A stretch of 64,000 bases of DNA from NCBI RefSeq assembly GCF_003721595.1, contig NZ_RJJR01000011.1, forward strand, positions 1 through 64,000, written 5' to 3'. The notes under the pieces were generated by a model. It saw only the letters and a program-made list of their open reading frames with translations. It was not told where the DNA came from and searched no databases. A program made the translations under genes and the position numbers. Each line of letters opens with the position of its first letter. The first letter of the stretch is position 1. Below, in pieces: positions 1-8,898 of this stretch. Source of the DNA: Hanamia caeni (GTDB lineage: Bacteria; Bacteroidota; Bacteroidia; Chitinophagales; Chitinophagaceae).

Positions 1-700
1 TTGTATAAGTTGAATTGGTATACCATTTCCATACTGCTCCTGTTCCTAAAACGCCCCCCGTTTGTGTTAATGTAGTACTGCTTCCACTACAAATGGTAAC
101 AGGACTACTTAAAGAGGTGGGTGCTGCTGATGGTTGATTTACCGTTACCGTTACGCTTCCCGTTGCCGCTACCTCAGTTGCACAAGGCGTTCCTGTGCTA
201 CTTTCTGCCCTTAAATAATATGTTGTAGTGGCAGTTGGGCTAACCGACAAACTACCATTAGCGGCAACTGTACCCGGAGCTAGTGTATTATATCCTGCAT
301 CTGTGTACCATTTCCATGTGGCGCCTGTTCCTAAAACCCCTCCTGTTTGGGTTAATGTAGTGCTGCTGCCATTGCAAATTGTGACGTCTGCACTCAACGA
401 TGTTGGCGCTACTGAAGGTTGGCTTACTGTTATCGTTACATTTCCGCCAGCTACATATTGACTACATGGTCCGTTTGTAGCAGTTTCTGCTCTTAAATAA
501 TAAGTAGTAGTCGTTGCTGGGCTTACTGTTAAACTACCATTCGCTGCCACTGTTCCCGGAGCAAGAGTTGTATAAGTTGAATTCGTATACCATTTCCATA
601 CTGCTCCTGTCCCTAAAACGCCTCCCGTTTGTGTTAATGTAGTACTGCTTCCATTACAAATGGTAGTGGGACTACTTAAAGAGGTGGGCGCTGATGAAGG
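1..700 (-). repeat. Tandem ~94-aa Ig-like repeats (WKWYT family)
   Basis: Three copies of a 282-285 bp unit lie in the coding sequence. The segment for WKWYTNS.YTTLAPGTVAANGSL begins near positions 30, 315 and 597 and is followed by a TTYYLRAE motif. Copies 1 and 3 are closer to each other than to copy 2. The array may continue beyond the left edge. Confidence 0.8.
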
Positions 701-3610
701 TTGATTTATAGTAACTGCAACAGTAGCTGTACCAGCCACATTCGGACATCCATTTCCCGTAGGAGTATTTGTGGTAATTGTGAGAGTGACGTTACCATTT
801 GTAATTGCGGGTACTGTCGCTGGTGTGTAGGTAGCAGAAACTATCGAACCAGACTGCGTTATATTAGAAAAGCCGCCAAACGGTGCGGACCATGTCCCTG
901 AATTGGCATTTCCTGTCAATGTTGCCGCAACTGATATCGATCCATCAGAACATACAGATTGAGAAGTAGGAGAAACAGTCACCCCATTGAAAGAGTTTAC
1001 ATTAAAAGCATTCTTACCATTTGAGGGTGACAAAAGACTAATGCTTCCGCATGAGTTTTTGGCTAATACAGTTACTACTTGATTACCAATAGCGGCTCCT
1101 GGGGTCACATTTACAGTAACGGAGTTTGTTGAATCACCAGAACTTATTACCCATCCCGAAGGCAATTGCCAATCATAATATTGTGCATTTGTTGCTGCAG
1201 GAACAGATAGTGTTATTGTTGCTGGGGGGCAAATAGAAGTACTCGGTGAAATAGTAATACTCTTACCATTCCAGCCGCCCGGACTTCCTACAAATACTTT
1301 TATAGTGCCGGACGCAGATGCATTTGTGCAAGACCCGATTGTATTTATTATATAATTATAACTGGTAGTTGAACTTATGGTAATATTGGGCGTTCCGCTA
1401 ATTGTTAAAACTCCAGCTGATAAATTAGCTGATACTCCAGGAGGCAAGCCATTTACATTAAAAGTTGTAGCGCCTACCACATTATAAGTAATATTATTAA
1501 TAGCTGATAACCTACAAACACTTTGAGAGGTAGTTGAAGTAGCCGAAGTTAATGATATGGAAGCATTTGGATTTACTAATACAGTTGCTGTTATGGGTGT
1601 TCCCGGACAACCATTGGCTGTCGGTGTTATAGTGAATGTAACAGTTATAGGTGCATTTGTTGTATTGGTTAAAGTGCCGGAAATGTTTCCACTGCCGCTT
1701 CCTACTACCCCTGTTACTCCGACTGTGTTATTTCTTGTCCAGTTATATGTTGCACCTGCAACATTACCGGAAATAACCATAGTGTTAATAGCACTTCCTG
1801 AACAAATCGTTTGACTGGAATTGGTCGCTGTTGCTGTTGGTGTTGGATTTACCAATACTGTTGCTGTAATCGCCTCTCCAGGGCAACTATTGGCTGTCGG
1901 TGTTATAGTGAATGTAACAGTTATAGGTGCATTTGTTGTATTGGTCAAGATGCCGGAAATATTTCCACTGCCGCTTCCTGCTATCCCTGTTACTCCAGTT
2001 GTATTATCTCTTGTCCAGTTATATGTTGCACCTGCAACATTACCGGAAATGACCATAGTGTTAATAGCACTTCCTGAACAAATCGTTTGACTGGAATTGG
2101 TCGCTGTTGCAGTGGGCGTTGGATTTACCAATACAGTTGCTGTTATGGGTGTTCCCGGACAACCATTGGCTGTCGGTGTTATAGTGAATGTAACAGTTAC
2201 AGGCGCATTTGTTGTATTGGTTAAGGTTCCGGAAATATTTCCGCTGCCGCTTCCTGCTATCCCTGTTACTCCGGCTGTATTATTTCTTGTCCAGCTATAC
2301 GTGGTACCTGCAACACTGCCAGACATAGCCATAGTCGTAATAGCACTTCCTGAACAAATCGTTTGACTTGAATTGGTCGCTGTTGCTGTTGGTGTTGGAT
2401 TTACCAATACTGTTGCTGTAATCGCCTCTCCAGGGCAACTATTGGCTGTCGGTGTTATAGTGAATGTAACAGTTATAGGTGCATTTGTTGTATTGGTCAA
2501 GATGCCTGAAATATTTCCACTGCCGCTTCCTGCTATCCCTGTTACTCCAGTTGTATTATCTCTTGTCCAGTTATATGTTGCACCTGCAACATTACCGGAA
2601 ATGACCATAGTGTTAATAGCACTTCCTGAACAAATCGTTTGACTGTAATTGTTCGCTGTTGCAGTGGGCGTTGGATTTACCAATACAGTTGCTGTTATGG
2701 GTGTTCCCGGACAACCATTGGCTGTCGGTGTTATAGTGAATGTAACAGTTATAGGTGCATTTGTTGTATTGGTTAAAGTGCCGGAAATGTTTCCACTGCC
2801 GCTTCCTGCTATCCCGGTTACTCCAGTTGTATTATCTCTTGTCCAGTTATAAGTTGCACCTGCAACATTACCAGAAATGGCCATAGTGGTAATCGCATTA
2901 CCCGAACAAATTGTTTGACTTGAATTGGTCGCTGTTGCTGTGGGCATTGGATTTACCTTCATAACAACAATATTGCTGGTGGCTGGATTTCCCGTTGCAC
3001 AAGCAGTATTAGAGGTTAATATTACCTTTACATCTTTTCCATCAGTAAGAGTTGAAGTCGTGTATGTACCGCTATTTAATCCAACATTCACTCCCCCCAC
3101 TTGCCATTGATAAACAGGTGATGCTCCTTCATTTATAGGTGTCGCAGTAAAGGTTACAGAAGTACCGGCACATATAGTATTCCCTGGTGCATCAGAAACA
3201 ATACTTACACTAACCGGCTGAGTAGCCAAGCCTGTACCTGTAACACTTACATTTATCGTTGATGCTCCTCCACCGCTAATCGGAATTAGCCCATTATAAG
3301 ATTGGCCAGATATAGGAGAAAACTTTACATAAATCGACTGACTATAAGTCCCCCCACTTTGATTTAAAGAGAGTGAGGGTGTATATGTTCCTCCTGAAGT
3401 TGTAGAAAAAGTAAATCCATTAAGTGGTCCGACAGTAATATTAGCAGAAGTTAAGTTAGTTCCAGATATTGTAAATGGATTAGGACCTGCCACAGTACCA
3501 ACGCATACATTGCCAAAATCCGCAATTGTATTGGAACTTAAAGTTGCTTGCCCATTACTATTTGCAGTAAAACCTAAAACAATAAAAATTAAAACGTAAA
3601 ATTTCCTCAT
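1..3610 (-). CDS. Giant repetitive secreted protein with PKD/Ig-like repeats (3' end beyond window)
   Basis: The frame is open from the ATG at 3610 to the window edge, about 1,203 codons with no stop, so the C-terminus is missing. The first ~21 residues (MRKFYVLIFIVLGFTANSNG) form a signal peptide. A roughly 100-residue beta-rich segment follows that resembles choice-of-anchor or ASPM/Hydin-like domains of Bacteroidota surface proteins. Next come five tandem 92-residue PKD-like repeats (core SSQTICSGSAI..GATYNWTR), more divergent Ig-like segments with YDWQLPSGW-like text, and a second family of ~94-residue repeats with a WKWYT core. Such proteins are usually exported by the type IX system through a C-terminal sorting domain, which cannot be checked here. 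Probable adhesin or matrix protein; the role is inferred from architecture only. Confidence 0.85.
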   Translation of the reverse strand, partial: MRKFYVLIFIVLGFTANSNGQATLSSNTIADFGNVCVGTVAGPNPFTISGTNLTSANITVGPLNGFTFSTTSGGTYTPSLSLNQSGGTYSQSIYVKFSPISGQSYNGLIPISGGGASTINVSVTGTGLATQPVSVSIVSDAPGNTICAGTSVTFTATPINEGASPVYQWQVGGVNVGLNSGTYTTSTLTDGKDVKVILTSNTACATGNPATSNIVVMKVNPMPTATATNSSQTICSGNAITTMAISGNVAGATYNWTRDNTTGVTGIAGSGSGNISGTLTNTTNAPITVTFTITPTANGCPGTPITATVLVNPTPTATANNYSQTICSGSAINTMVISGNVAGATYNWTRDNTTGVTGIAGSGSGNISGILTNTTNAPITVTFTITPTANSCPGEAITATVLVNPTPTATATNSSQTICSGSAITTMAMSGSVAGTTYSWTRNNTAGVTGIAGSGSGNISGTLTNTTNAPVTVTFTITPTANGCPGTPITATVLVNPTPTATATNSSQTICSGSAINTMVISGNVAGATYNWTRDNTTGVTGIAGSGSGNISGILTNTTNAPITVTFTITPTANSCPGEAITATVLVNPTPTATATNSSQTICSGSAINTMVISGNVAGATYNWTRNNTVGVTGVVGSGSGNISGTLTNTTNAPITVTFTITPTANGCPGTPITATVLVNPNASISLTSATSTTSQSVCRLSAINNITYNVVGATTFNVNGLPPGVSANLSAGVLTISGTPNITISSTTSYNYIINTIGSCTNASASGTIKVFVGSPGGWNGKSITISPSTSICPPATITLSVPAATNAQYYDWQLPSGWVISSGDSTNSVTVNVTPGAAIGNQVVTVLAKNSCGSISLLSPSNGKNAFNVNSFNGVTVSPTSQSVCSDGSISVAATLTGNANSGTWSAPFGGFSNITQSGSIVSATYTPATVPAITNGNVTLTITTNTPTGNGCPNVAGTATVAVTINQPSSAPTSLSSPTTICNGSSTTLTQTGGVLGTGAVWKWYTNSTYTTLAPGTVAANGSLTVSPATTTTYYLRAETATNGPCSQYVAGGNVTITVSQPSVAPTSLSADVTICNGSSTTLTQTGGVLGTGATWKWYTDAGYNTLAPGTVAANGSLSVSPTATTTYYLRAESSTGTPCATEVAATGSVTVTVNQPSAAPTSLSSPVTICSGSSTTLTQTGGVLGTGAVWKWYTNSTYT
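1530..2909 (-). repeat. Tandem 276-bp (92-aa) PKD-like repeats, alternating A/B types
   Basis: The anchor encoding QTICSG recurs at about 1804, 2080, 2356, 2632 and 2908, exactly 276 bp apart. The units around 1811-2090 and 2373-2642 agree at all but about one base within the repeat core, while the interleaved units (around 1557, 2097 and 2649) form a second type. A 552-bp two-domain block has therefore been duplicated, which keeps frame because 276 is divisible by three. The repeats also keep an antisense frame open; this is a by-product, not a gene. Confidence 0.9.
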
Positions 3611-4110
3611 AAAATAATTTAAACTTATGGGTTTATAAAAGGTAATGAGGTAATTGCAGAGGATGGTCAGTATCAATGAAAGCCAACAGGATTAAGCTTC
3701 TTGGTATTTAAAAGGGCTGGATAATAAGGAAAAAAGCAGTAAATCGCAGAGAGTGGATCTTGAAAATAAAGCGTTGATTGGGGGTATCAAACGGTTATTT
3801 AGGGGTAAAGATAGAAATCTTTTTAGTTTTTTCTAATTTTTTCGGATAAAAATTTCGGCAAAACAAAATTTGTTAGCAGGTAGTGTAAAGCAGCCGGCAG
3901 GATGCAGCTACAATCCTCATTACTGCCAGTCCGGAGAATAAAAATCTGCTTTAATTATCGGTTTACCGGAGGCACGCCCATTCATTCATCTTATATGATT
4001 CCGTTTTTCAGCTTAGGCGCCCGGCTTAGACAACGACATGGAAAGCAGAGCGTGGCGGTTGTAAAAAACCGCGACCTGACCCGGGGGTGATGACCGTTAC
4101 TAAAGTTACC
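3611..4110. other. Intergenic region between divergent adhesin and M28 peptidase genes
   Basis: No convincing gene was found in these 500 bases. The part near 3611-3670 should hold the adhesin promoter; an approximate -7 box (TACCTTTT, minus strand) is visible near 3640. A perfect six-base hairpin (GCGGTT/AACCGC) lies at 4055-4072. From about 4020 the DNA becomes clearly GC-richer than its surroundings and leads into the minisatellite. Confidence 0.5.
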
Positions 4111-4376
4111 CGCGGTCTGACCTGCGGTGCTGACCGCTACGATGGTCTGACCTGCGGTGCTGACCGCTACGATGGTCTGACCTGCAGTGCTGATCGCTAC
4201 GATGGTCTGACCTGCAGTGCTGATCGCTACGATGGTCTGACCTGCAGTGCTGATCGCTACGATGGTCTGACCTGCGGTGCTGACCGCTACGATGGTCTGA
4301 CCTGCGGTGCTGACCGCTACGATGGTCTGACCTGCAGTGCTGATCGCTACGATGGTCTGACCTGCAGTGCTGACCA
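4111..4376. repeat. 30-bp minisatellite, about 8.8 units, two variant types
   Basis: The unit is GATGGTCTGACCTGC followed by GGTGCTGACCGCTAC (type A) or AGTGCTGATCGCTAC (type B). In order the units read A-A-B-B-B-A-A-B plus a truncated last copy. Every unit contains the short inverted repeat GGTC-T-GACC, and type A also contains GCGGT-GCTG-ACCGC. The array ends about 80 bp before the M28 peptidase start. Because 30 is divisible by three, long repetitive frames are open on both strands, but none has a convincing start or a recognisable protein. Confidence 0.95.
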
Positions 4377-4456
4377 CAATAAATATAATTGTATCAGGAA
4401 TTTTTAGATACCTTAGTTTTTGGTATTCTATAATTTTCAATTCAATAATTATCGTT

Positions 4457-6676
4457 ATGACAAGGCTCTACCTTACCTTTTTACTGCTTTCAACTTGCGG
4501 CATTTCTTTTGGCCAAAACAGCAGCATCGCGGGCTTCAACAAGAAAAATACTGAAGCGCAATTAGCGCTTGAATCAAAATTTGAACAAAACCTGAGCGCT
4601 GAAAATATCGGTGCAGTGATGCAAAAACTTTCGTCCGTTCCACACTACCTGAGTTCAGAAGCCGGTAGAAAAAATGCAGAATATATTTTAAGTCTTTATA
4701 AAAAGTGGGGCTGGGATGCGCAAATAGAAACATTTCATGTGTTGTTTCCTACGCCAAAAACGAGGAAGCTTGAAATGCTGTCTCCGACGAAATACCAGGC
4801 CATCCTGAAAGAACCGGCGATAAAGGAAGACCCGACGAGCGGGCAGGAAGGGCAACTACCCACTTTTAATGCCTACAGCGCGGATGGGGATGTGACCGGC
4901 GAATTGGTTTTTGTGAATTACGGATTGCCCGATGATTACAAGATTCTTGACCAAATGGGTATTTCGGTAAAAGGAAAAATTGTAATAGCCAAATATGGCC
5001 ATAGCTGGAGGGGAACGAAGCCCAAAGTGGCGCAGGAGCACGGAGCCATAGGCTGTATTATCTACAGCGACCCGATGGACGACGGCTATTTTAACGGCGA
5101 TGTATATCCCAAAGGAGCTTTCAAAAATGAATATGGTGTGCAGAGGGGTTCTGTGATGGACATGGTAATCTATCCGGGCGATCCGTTGACGCCGGGCGTG
5201 GGCGCCACAGAAGATGCAAAGCGGCTCGACAAATCAGAAGCGACTAACCTGTTGAAAATTCCGGTGCTTCCTATAAGTTACCACGACGCAACACCTCTTT
5301 TGCAGGCGCTGGAAGGGCCCGTGGTTCCCCGAAGCTGGCATGGCGGTCTGCCTTTTGCGTATCATACCGGCCCTGGCAAAACAACTGTTCACCTGAAGGT
5401 GGAATTCAATTGGAATATTGTTCCGTGTTATGATGTGATCGCAAAAATTGAGGGAGCCAAATATCCTGATGAATGGGTGATAAGGGGCAACCACCAGGAT
5501 GCATGGGTAAATGGTGCAGCAGACCCAATAAGCGGGCTGGCTGCGATGATGGAAGAAGCAAAGTCAATAGGTGAAATGCTGAAAACCGGCTGGAAGCCTT
5601 CACGCACGCTGGTGTATTGCTCGTGGGACGGAGAAGAGCCTGGTTTGCTCGGGTCAACTGAGTGGCTCGAGGCTCATGAAAAAGAATTGCAGCAAAAGGC
5701 CGTGGTGTATATTAATTCAGATAATAACGGCCGGGGATTTTTGTTCGCCGAAGGCTCGCATGCATTGGAGCCCTTGATGGACGGCGTTGCCAAAAGTGTG
5801 ATGGACCCTCAAACCAATGTGAACGTATTTGAACGAAAAAAAGCCTACATGGCCATCAATACAGATAACGCTGAGCAAAGGGAAAAAATATTGAATGAGA
5901 AAGAATTGAAATTGGGCGCGATGGGGTCAGGATCAGACTATTCGTCTTTTATCCAGCATGCGGGTATACCTTCTTTAAACCTTGGCTATGGTGGCGAAGA
6001 TGCCGGTGGTGAATACCATTCTATTTATGATTCCTATTACGATTTTACCCATTTTAAAGATCCTGGGTTTCATTATGAAGTGGCACTCGCACAGACTGCA
6101 GGACTGGCGGTTTTGAGAATCGCCAATGCCGACGTTTTGCCGTTTGATTTTACCCATTTATACCGTACGATTGACGGCTATGTAAATGAATTGCAAAACC
6201 TTTTAGAGACTTCACGAAAAAATACCGCTTTAAAAAATCAACTCATCCGTTCACACTATTACGCCATTGGCGAAGACCCACAAAAGAAGCTGGAAACCCC
6301 TTCCGTGCAGGATGAAGTTCCGTTTATTGATTTTTCGCCCTTGCAAAATGCGCTTCGCAACTTAAAAAACAGCGCAGACAGTGTGCAGACAATTTTCGCC
6401 AAAAAAGTAGCTGCAGGAAATGCAGATGAAGAATTTAACCGATCACTTTACCAGGCAGAGCAAGAGCTGCTTTCCCAGACCGGGCTGCCACGCCGGGCAT
6501 GGTATAAGCACACGCTTTATGCACCCGGTTTTTATACGGGATATGGAGTAAAAACAATGCCGGGCATTCGTGAAGCCATTGAGCAGCGTCACTGGGATGA
6601 AGCGCAGCAGCAAATTAAAATTTCGGCAATGGCAGTTGAAAAGCTTGCCAATTATTTAAATAATCTTGCAAAATAG
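4457..6676 (+). CDS. M28 family metallopeptidase, glutamate carboxypeptidase II-like, secreted
   Basis: This 739-residue secreted zinc exopeptidase has the architecture of glutamate carboxypeptidase II and transferrin-receptor-like proteins. The ATG at 4457 gives a clean signal peptide (MTRLYLTFLLLSTCGISFGQ); the longer frame from 4367 adds an unlikely hydrophobic leader that overlaps the minisatellite. A PA-like domain occupies about 110-310. The M28 domain carries the metal ligands H346 and D356 (NHQDAWVNGAADPISG), the E393/E394 pair (DGEEPGLLG), D422 (NSDNN) and H521 (GGEYHS). The C-terminal 130 residues match a dimerisation domain. All catalytic residues are present. Probably degrades extracellular peptides in the periplasm or outside; the substrate is unknown. 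Confidence 0.93.
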   Translation: MTRLYLTFLLLSTCGISFGQNSSIAGFNKKNTEAQLALESKFEQNLSAENIGAVMQKLSSVPHYLSSEAGRKNAEYILSLYKKWGWDAQIETFHVLFPTPKTRKLEMLSPTKYQAILKEPAIKEDPTSGQEGQLPTFNAYSADGDVTGELVFVNYGLPDDYKILDQMGISVKGKIVIAKYGHSWRGTKPKVAQEHGAIGCIIYSDPMDDGYFNGDVYPKGAFKNEYGVQRGSVMDMVIYPGDPLTPGVGATEDAKRLDKSEATNLLKIPVLPISYHDATPLLQALEGPVVPRSWHGGLPFAYHTGPGKTTVHLKVEFNWNIVPCYDVIAKIEGAKYPDEWVIRGNHQDAWVNGAADPISGLAAMMEEAKSIGEMLKTGWKPSRTLVYCSWDGEEPGLLGSTEWLEAHEKELQQKAVVYINSDNNGRGFLFAEGSHALEPLMDGVAKSVMDPQTNVNVFERKKAYMAINTDNAEQREKILNEKELKLGAMGSGSDYSSFIQHAGIPSLNLGYGGEDAGGEYHSIYDSYYDFTHFKDPGFHYEVALAQTAGLAVLRIANADVLPFDFTHLYRTIDGYVNELQNLLETSRKNTALKNQLIRSHYYAIGEDPQKKLETPSVQDEVPFIDFSPLQNALRNLKNSADSVQTIFAKKVAAGNADEEFNRSLYQAEQELLSQTGLPRRAWYKHTLYAPGFYTGYGVKTMPGIREAIEQRHWDEAQQQIKISAMAVEKLANYLNNLAK

Positions 6677-6786
6677 CTTGAAAGGCAAAAGACGAGTACT
6701 CATTGCTGAAACTTGTTCGTTTTTTTGACGTCAGCCATGCCTGCATACATAAGAAATGTTACAGGCGACAAGTTCGTGATTTTTTG

Positions 6787-7068
6787 TCAAAGTTTAATTG
6801 AGAGTTGCAATTGCCCTCCAAAACCTACTTCCACTATTTTTTGAAGTGTGGAAATCCTCGCTTCTTTTATATTGTTCTCAATTTTTGAAATATAGGATTT
6901 TGTCGTTCCTACTTTTTCAGCGAGTTGCTCTTGTGTCAATCCTTTTTCAAGTCTGGCTTCCTGAATTAATGCGCCAATTTTAAAATTCTGATAACCAGCT
7001 TCAAGTTGGTCCCGCTTGCTAGTTCCACGGACACCGTAATGTTTATCCTTAAACTGTTCAAGTGTCAT
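6787..7068 (-). CDS. higA: HigA-type antitoxin, XRE-family helix-turn-helix protein
   Basis: This 93-residue protein has a Cro/C1-type helix-turn-helix at about residues 35-90 (EARLEKGLTQEQLAEKVGTTKSYISKIENN), as expected for the antitoxin of Gp49/HigB-like type II modules. The ATG at 7068 (MTLEQFKDKHYG) is preferred over the further upstream start at 7164, because the extra 32 residues are only the toxin gene's 3' end read in another frame. It lies 4 bp after the ancestral toxin stop at 7073-7075, so the two were one operon. The toxin itself is interrupted, so the antitoxin may now be an orphan DNA-binding protein. Confidence 0.85.
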   Translation of the reverse strand: MTLEQFKDKHYGVRGTSKRDQLEAGYQNFKIGALIQEARLEKGLTQEQLAEKVGTTKSYISKIENNIKEARISTLQKIVEVGFGGQLQLSIKL

Positions 7069-7072
7069 AATG

Positions 7073-7420
7073 TTACTTTTTTTCGTCTTCATATTCTTTC
7101 TTAATTTTAAGTGCTTTTTCAATTTCCTTTCTGGGTGTTTTTTGAGTTTTCTACTGAAAGCCATTCGCTAACACGATTAATTTCTCTTCGTCAAAAAAGC
7201 AAAATATCCGAAAAATATTACTGGCTAGTTGGACGCGGATTTCAAATAACCCGTCTTCCATATACTTAAGATAAGTTTCCGGAATTCTGTCAATTTCTTC
7301 AATCAAATCAAAAGTCCAAATGATTTTATCTTTCACTTTTGGTCTTTGTTTTACAAAGAAATTTTCAAAATATTCTTTGTAAGTAATGATAGATCTGAAT
7401 TTTTCCTTTTTGTCCACCAA
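7073..7420 (-). pseudogene. higB: HigB/Gp49-like RelE-superfamily toxin with in-frame amber stop
   Basis: The frame begins MVDKKEKFRSIITYKEYF and matches Gp49-like (RelE/ParE superfamily) mRNA interferases. It is stopped by TAG at 7151-7153 after 89 residues, right after ..VLANGFQ. Past the stop the same frame continues for 25 codons (KTQKTPRKEIEKALKIKKEY..) to a natural TAA at 7073-7075. That text is the normal family C-terminus, where GFQKKTQKTP is the usual motif. A single AAG-to-TAG change would explain it. The restored length of about 115 residues is typical for the family. Most simply a nonsense-inactivated toxin; readthrough or a sequencing error are alternatives. Confidence 0.8.
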
Positions 7421-7452
7421 ACAAAGGTAGGAATAGTTGCCTAAAAGTGAAA

Positions 7453-8661
7453 CTACTTTTCATACCGCTCAAATATCATCGCCGCTCCCTGCCCTACCCC
7501 AACGCACATGGTGGCTAACCCGTACCGGGCTTCTTTTCTTCTCATCTCGTATAATAAGGTAGTTGCGATTCGTGCGCCGCTGCAGCCCAAAGGATGGCCG
7601 ATAGAGATGGAGCCTCCGTTGACGTTCACTTTTTGAAGGTCTAATCCAAGCTCGTGAATACAGGCAATAGATTGCGAAGCAAATGCTTCATTCAGCTCAA
7701 TTAAATCAAGGTCAGCTACTTTAATGCCTGCACGCTGCAATGCTTTTTGTGTAGCAGCTACCGGCCCTATTCCCATCACGGCAGGGTCCACTCCCGCTAC
7801 CGCCATACTTATTATTTTGGCCATTGGCTTTAGATCATACTTTTCAACCATTTTTTCATTGGCGAGCAGTAGCATTGCAGCGCCATCATTTATCCCGGAC
7901 GAGTTTCCGGCCGTTACTGTTCCATCTTTGACAAATGCAGGCCGAAGCTGTGACAATTTTTCCAGAGAGCTTTTGCGCGGATGCTCATCAGTGTTGAATA
8001 CAATTTTGTCTGTTTTATTGGGAGTGATTTCTACCGGCACAATTTCATCATTCCATTTATCAGCAGCGAGCGCCGCAAAATATTTCTGCTGACTTTCAAA
8101 AGCAAACTCGTCCTGGGCGCGGCGCGATATTTTCCATTGCCGGGCTACATTTTCTGCCGTTTCGCCCATTGAGTACGGATAGTATTTATCAGTTAATTTT
8201 TTGTTGGGAAAACGCCAACCAATGGTACTATCATACATTTCTCTTTTCCTGCTAAAGGCGCCATCTGCTTTTCCCATTACAAATGGCGCGCGCGTCATGC
8301 TTTCAACACCACCCGCTAAAAACACATTTCCATCGCCACACATGATGGCGCGTGAAGCATCCATTATTGACTGGAGCCCGCTGGCACACAAGCGGTTTAC
8401 CGTATTGCCTGCAACAGTTACAGGCAGGCCCGCCAGCAAGGCGGCCATGCGCGCCACATTCCGGTTGTCTTCGCCTGCCTGGTTGGCATCCCCGGCAATT
8501 ACATCTTCTATCTCTGTTGGGTCGATTTTGCCATTTCTTTTTACCAGCGCTTCTATGACGCCTGCCAGCAGATCGTCTGGCCGGATAGAGCTTAAAGCGC
8601 CACCATAGCGGCCTACAGCAGTTCGCAACGCATCAATAACATAAACGGTTTCCATCTTCAA
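7453..8661 (-). CDS. Acetyl-CoA acyltransferase, 3-oxoadipyl-CoA thiolase type
   Basis: This 402-residue thiolase cleaves 3-oxoacyl-CoA with CoA to give acetyl-CoA. The active-site cysteine is C92 (NRLCASG), and the C-terminal catalytic blocks [10 protein letters not shown] and CVGVGQG are intact. Segments such as [38 protein letters not shown] and STIGWRF closely match PaaJ/PcaF enzymes of phenylacetate and beta-ketoadipate catabolism rather than generic AtoB. No other aromatic-degradation gene is nearby, so a general role in beta-oxidation is also possible. A second ATG two codons downstream (METVYV) could be the true start. Confidence 0.9.
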   Translation of the reverse strand: MKMETVYVIDALRTAVGRYGGALSSIRPDDLLAGVIEALVKRNGKIDPTEIEDVIAGDANQAGEDNRNVARMAALLAGLPVTVAGNTVNRLCASGLQSIMDASRAIMCGDGNVFLAGGVESMTRAPFVMGKADGAFSRKREMYDSTIGWRFPNKKLTDKYYPYSMGETAENVARQWKISRRAQDEFAFESQQKYFAALAADKWNDEIVPVEITPNKTDKIVFNTDEHPRKSSLEKLSQLRPAFVKDGTVTAGNSSGINDGAAMLLLANEKMVEKYDLKPMAKIISMAVAGVDPAVMGIGPVAATQKALQRAGIKVADLDLIELNEAFASQSIACIHELGLDLQKVNVNGGSISIGHPLGCSGARIATTLLYEMRRKEARYGLATMCVGVGQGAAMIFERYEK

Positions 8662-8691
8662 TTATTTGAAATGGGTTGCAAGATAAATAAT

Positions 8692-8842
8692 CCTTCGACA
8701 GGCTCAGGATGACACCCTTCGACACCCTTCGACAAGCTCAGGATGACACCCTTCGACGCCCTTCGATAAACTCAGGATGACACCCTTCGACGCCCTTCGA
8801 TAAACTCAGGATGACAGCCCTTCGACAGGCTCAGGATGACAC
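8692..8842. repeat. REP-like tandem repeats (CCTTCGACAGGCTCAGGATGACA family)
   Basis: Five copies of a CTCAGGATGACA core, each preceded by CCTTCGA(C/T)A(G/A)(G/A), fill most of the gap between the divergent thiolase and rlmN genes. Middle copies are separated by an extra CCCTTCGAC(A/G) block, giving a period of about 37 bp. The same sequence family is a familiar dispersed intergenic repeat in many bacterial genomes and yields spurious proteins with text like CVILSLSKG. It is non-coding here. Confidence 0.85.
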
Positions 8843-8863
8843 ATGGATTTAACAAATAAAGCC

Positions 8864-8894
8864 TTTTGACAATTGAACAATTGATTGATCTTTG
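8864..8894 (+). promoter_or_regulatory. Possible Bacteroidota-type promoter of rlmN
   Basis: A -33-like TTTTG at 8864-8868 is followed after 18 bp by GATCTTTG at 8887-8894, one base off the TAnnTTTG -7 consensus. The preferred rlmN start codon is only 4 bp further on, so the transcript would have almost no leader. Weak evidence from pattern alone. Confidence 0.35.
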
Positions 8895-8898
8895 CAAA

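Noticed and set aside
1557..3110. A ladder of plus-strand frames of 60-90 codons with near-identical proteins
   Set aside because: They are antisense to the 276-bp repeats of the minus-strand adhesin; each copy inherits the same open antisense frame. No starts, domains or spacing suggest real genes.
4111..4376. CRISPR array interpretation of the 30-bp repeats
   Set aside because: Units are directly adjacent with no unique spacers, and no cas gene is present.
3991..4440. Minus-strand 149-codon frame and plus-strand 106-codon frame across the minisatellite
   Set aside because: Their repetitive text comes from the 30-bp period being divisible by three. Starts are poorly placed and the flanking residues show no recognisable protein.
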